From: Rathayibacter caricis DSM 15933
Lineage (GTDB): Bacteria; Actinomycetota; Actinomycetes; Actinomycetales; Microbacteriaceae
Assembly: GCF_003044275.1 (NCBI RefSeq)
Contig: NZ_PZPL01000001.1
Location: 868,001 to 932,000 of the forward strand
Direction: 5' to 3'
Length of the DNA stretch: 64,000 nucleotides
In this document: in pieces, positions 62,334 to 64,000 of the stretch
Numbering within the stretch: position 1 is the first letter of the stretch
How the letters are laid out: each line of letters begins with the position of its first letter
The notes under the pieces: model-generated
Database searches by the model: none
Told to the model about the DNA's origin: nothing
The model's input: only the letters and a program-made list of their open reading frames with translations
Translations under genes and position numbers: made by a program

Positions 62334-64000
62334 ATGATGCTCGGGATCGCGGTGATCGTGGCCGTGGCGGTCCTCGTCGCGGTGGCCGTGTTCGCGCGCC
62401 GCCTCGGCGTCGCCGCTCCGATCGTCCTGGTGCTCGCCGGAGTCGGCCTCTCGTACCTGCCCGGGGTGCCGGAGGTCGTCGTGCCGCACGAGTGGGTGCT
62501 CGACGGAGTCCTGCCACCGCTGCTCTACGCCGCCGCCATCAGCGTCCCGTTCATCGACTTCCGGCGGAACCTGACGACGATCACCGGCCTCTCCGTCGTG
62601 CTGGTCGCGATCTCGGCGGCCGGGGTCGGGGCGCTCCTCTTCGTCCTGCTGCCCGAGCTGGGCCTCGCGCTCGCCATCGCGGTGGGAGCGATCATCAGCC
62701 CGCCCGACGCCGTCGCGGCCACCTCGGTCGGCCGGCGCCTCGGCCTGCCCCCGCGGCTGCTCACGCTGCTCGAGGGCGAGGGCCTGATCAACGACGCGAC
62801 CGCCCTCGTCCTGCTGCGCTCGGCCCTCGCCGCCGCGGCCGGCACGCTCGCGACTCCGTGGGCCGCGGTGGGCGACTTCCTCTACGCGGTGGCCGTCGCG
62901 GTCGTCGTCGGCCTCGTGGCGAGCATCCTCACCGTCTTCGTGCGCTCGCGCCTCGAGGACCCGGTGCTCAACACCGTCGTCTCGTTCACCGTGCCGTTCG
63001 TCGCCTTCATCCCGGCCGAGGGCCTGGGCGCCTCGGGGGTGCTCGCGGTGGTGGTGGCGGGCCTGCACACCGGGCACGCCTCCTCCCGCGCCTTCACCGC
63101 GCAGTCGCGGGTCAACGACCGCATCAACTGGCGCACGGTGCAGTTCCTGCTCGAGAACGGCGTGTTCCTGCTGATCGGGCTCGAGATCCGCAGTCTGATC
63201 CAGGATGCGGACGACGCCGCGCTCACGGTCCCCGCCGCTGTCGGCATCGGCCTGATCGCCACCGTCGGGCTCCTCGTCGTCCGCTTCCTCTGGGTCGGCC
63301 CGGTGCTCCTCGGCGAGCGCTGGCAGACCCGGCGGGCGGAACGGCGCGCCCGCGAGCAGAAGGCGGTGCTCGAGCAGGCCGCCGAGCTCCCCCGCGAGGA
63401 GCGGACGAAGGCGCGCCGCCGCTACCAGCTGCGCCGCTCCGACTACCGCCACTTCAGCACCAGCGGCCTCGGCTGGCGGGGCGGCCTGGTGCTCGGCTGG
63501 TCCGGGATGCGCGGAGTCGTCACTCTCGCGGCCGCGCAGTCGCTGCCCGAGGACATCCCGTACCGCCCGCAGCTCGTGCTGATCGCCTTCACGGTCGCGG
63601 TGACGACGCTCCTCGTCCAGGGCAGCACGCTGCCCCTCGTGATCCGGGCGACCGGGATCCGCGGAGTGGACGAGCCGGAGGACCAGCGCTCTCTCGCGGG
63701 CCTGCTCGACGAGATCACCGAAAAGGGGCTGTCCGTCCTCGAGCGCCCGGGCGACGTCGTCGAGGGCGTGACGGAGGTGGACCCGGACGTCCTGGAGCGC
63801 GTCCGGCAGACGTCGTTCCTCCGCTCGGAGGCGGCGTGGGAGCGGGCCCGCGGCGGCGAGCGCGACGCGGCCGGCACTCCGCACCGCCTCTACCGCGCGC
63901 TGCGGCTGGCCGTGGTGACGGCCGAGCGCGAGGCTCTGCTCGACGCGCGCTCGCGGCGGGCCTACCCGCAGCGGATCCTCACGCAGGCGCAGTCGATGCT
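62334..64000 (+). CDS. CPA1-family sodium/proton antiporter, 3' end beyond window
   Basis: At least 555 residues of a membrane antiporter; the gene runs off the right edge. About 12 hydrophobic segments begin with MMLGIAVIVAVAVLVAVAVFARRLGVAAPIVLVLAGVGLSYLPG. The transport core contains ISPPDAVAATSVGRRLGLPPRLLTLLEGEGLINDATALVL, with the ND pair typical of electroneutral CPA1 exchangers, and a central charged loop (about 335-375, rich in Arg and Glu). GMRGVVTLAAAQSLP is the last core motif, followed by a cytoplasmic tail. AGGAG lies 10 bp before ATG 62334. Confidence 0.92.
   Translation, partial: MMLGIAVIVAVAVLVAVAVFARRLGVAAPIVLVLAGVGLSYLPGVPEVVVPHEWVLDGVLPPLLYAAAISVPFIDFRRNLTTITGLSVVLVAISAAGVGALLFVLLPELGLALAIAVGAIISPPDAVAATSVGRRLGLPPRLLTLLEGEGLINDATALVLLRSALAAAAGTLATPWAAVGDFLYAVAVAVVVGLVASILTVFVRSRLEDPVLNTVVSFTVPFVAFIPAEGLGASGVLAVVVAGLHTGHASSRAFTAQSRVNDRINWRTVQFLLENGVFLLIGLEIRSLIQDADDAALTVPAAVGIGLIATVGLLVVRFLWVGPVLLGERWQTRRAERRAREQKAVLEQAAELPREERTKARRRYQLRRSDYRHFSTSGLGWRGGLVLGWSGMRGVVTLAAAQSLPEDIPYRPQLVLIAFTVAVTTLLVQGSTLPLVIRATGIRGVDEPEDQRSLAGLLDEITEKGLSVLERPGDVVEGVTEVDPDVLERVRQTSFLRSEAAWERARGGERDAAGTPHRLYRALRLAVVTAEREALLDARSRRAYPQRILTQAQSM

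Overview
The window is very GC-rich DNA with dense, mostly non-overlapping genes, ATGA/TGATG-type operon overlaps, many GTG starts and actinobacterial hallmark genes (ClpS next to DUF2017, DUF1206, PspC-domain kinase, Rv2629-like baeRF protein, HspR-type HAIR operator, LAxTG sorting signal). Together with the short inverted repeats reading GATCGAGTAG...CGTATCGAGA, which I associate with Microbacteriaceae, this points to a soil- or plant-associated member of that family (Rathayibacter/Curtobacterium-like). The genus cannot be fixed from sequence reading alone.

Layout. 1-8.3 kb: the end of a dihydrolipoamide dehydrogenase gene, a nitroreductase, a sulfonate-type ABC importer followed by an acetyl-CoA-synthetase-like ligase, and NAD synthetase. 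8.3-15.9 kb (minus strand): a sugar importer operon with ROK regulator, a pyranose-oxidase-like GMC oxidoreductase, a deaminase and a xylose-isomerase-like epimerase, a plausible glycoside uptake and oxidation pathway with two operator-like sites upstream. 16-25.3 kb: hydrolase, Zn-alcohol dehydrogenase, RadC, an N-domain-less ClpB under a HAIR box, a sigma-like protein, DUF1206, DUF2017, ClpS, an LLM oxidoreductase, and a striking array of composite palindromes. 25.5-30.1 kb: DUF1801, an APH-type kinase and a second sugar ABC importer. 30.2-36.2 kb: RraA-like aldolase plus tripartite tricarboxylate transporter (TctABC), divergent from an RpiR regulator, then an MFS gene broken by two one-base losses. 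36.3-45.3 kb: peptide/nickel-type ABC importer coupled to two DszA/NtaA-type flavin monooxygenases and an SfnB/DszC-type flavoprotein, probably an organosulfur-scavenging operon. 45.4-51 kb: small acidic ORF, catalytically dead beta-lactamase-fold protein, M13 peptidase, a redox-sensing HxlR regulator facing an NmrA-type quinone reductase, and an NYN-domain protein. 51.2-58 kb: Tat-exported, sortase-anchored PhoX with a PHO box, PAP2 phosphatase, baeRF2 protein and GH42 beta-galactosidase. 58-64 kb: repeat cluster, NarL-type two-component system with a PspC-fused kinase, PspC protein, small membrane protein and a CPA1 antiporter running off the right edge.

Main themes. The region is dominated by nutrient acquisition: two sulfur-type systems, two sugar importers that both lack an ATPase gene (a shared MsiK-like subunit must be elsewhere), a carboxylate importer and a phosphate module. 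Intergenic DNA is unusually rich in long palindromes: a 112-bp A-B composite present three times with identical spacing, a perfect 36-bp copy of A elsewhere, four unrelated nested palindromes, and a cluster of DnaA-box-like 9-mers away from dnaA. About a dozen genes lack a Shine-Dalgarno site and instead carry a TANNNT-like hexamer 6-7 nt before the start codon, indicating frequent leaderless transcription.
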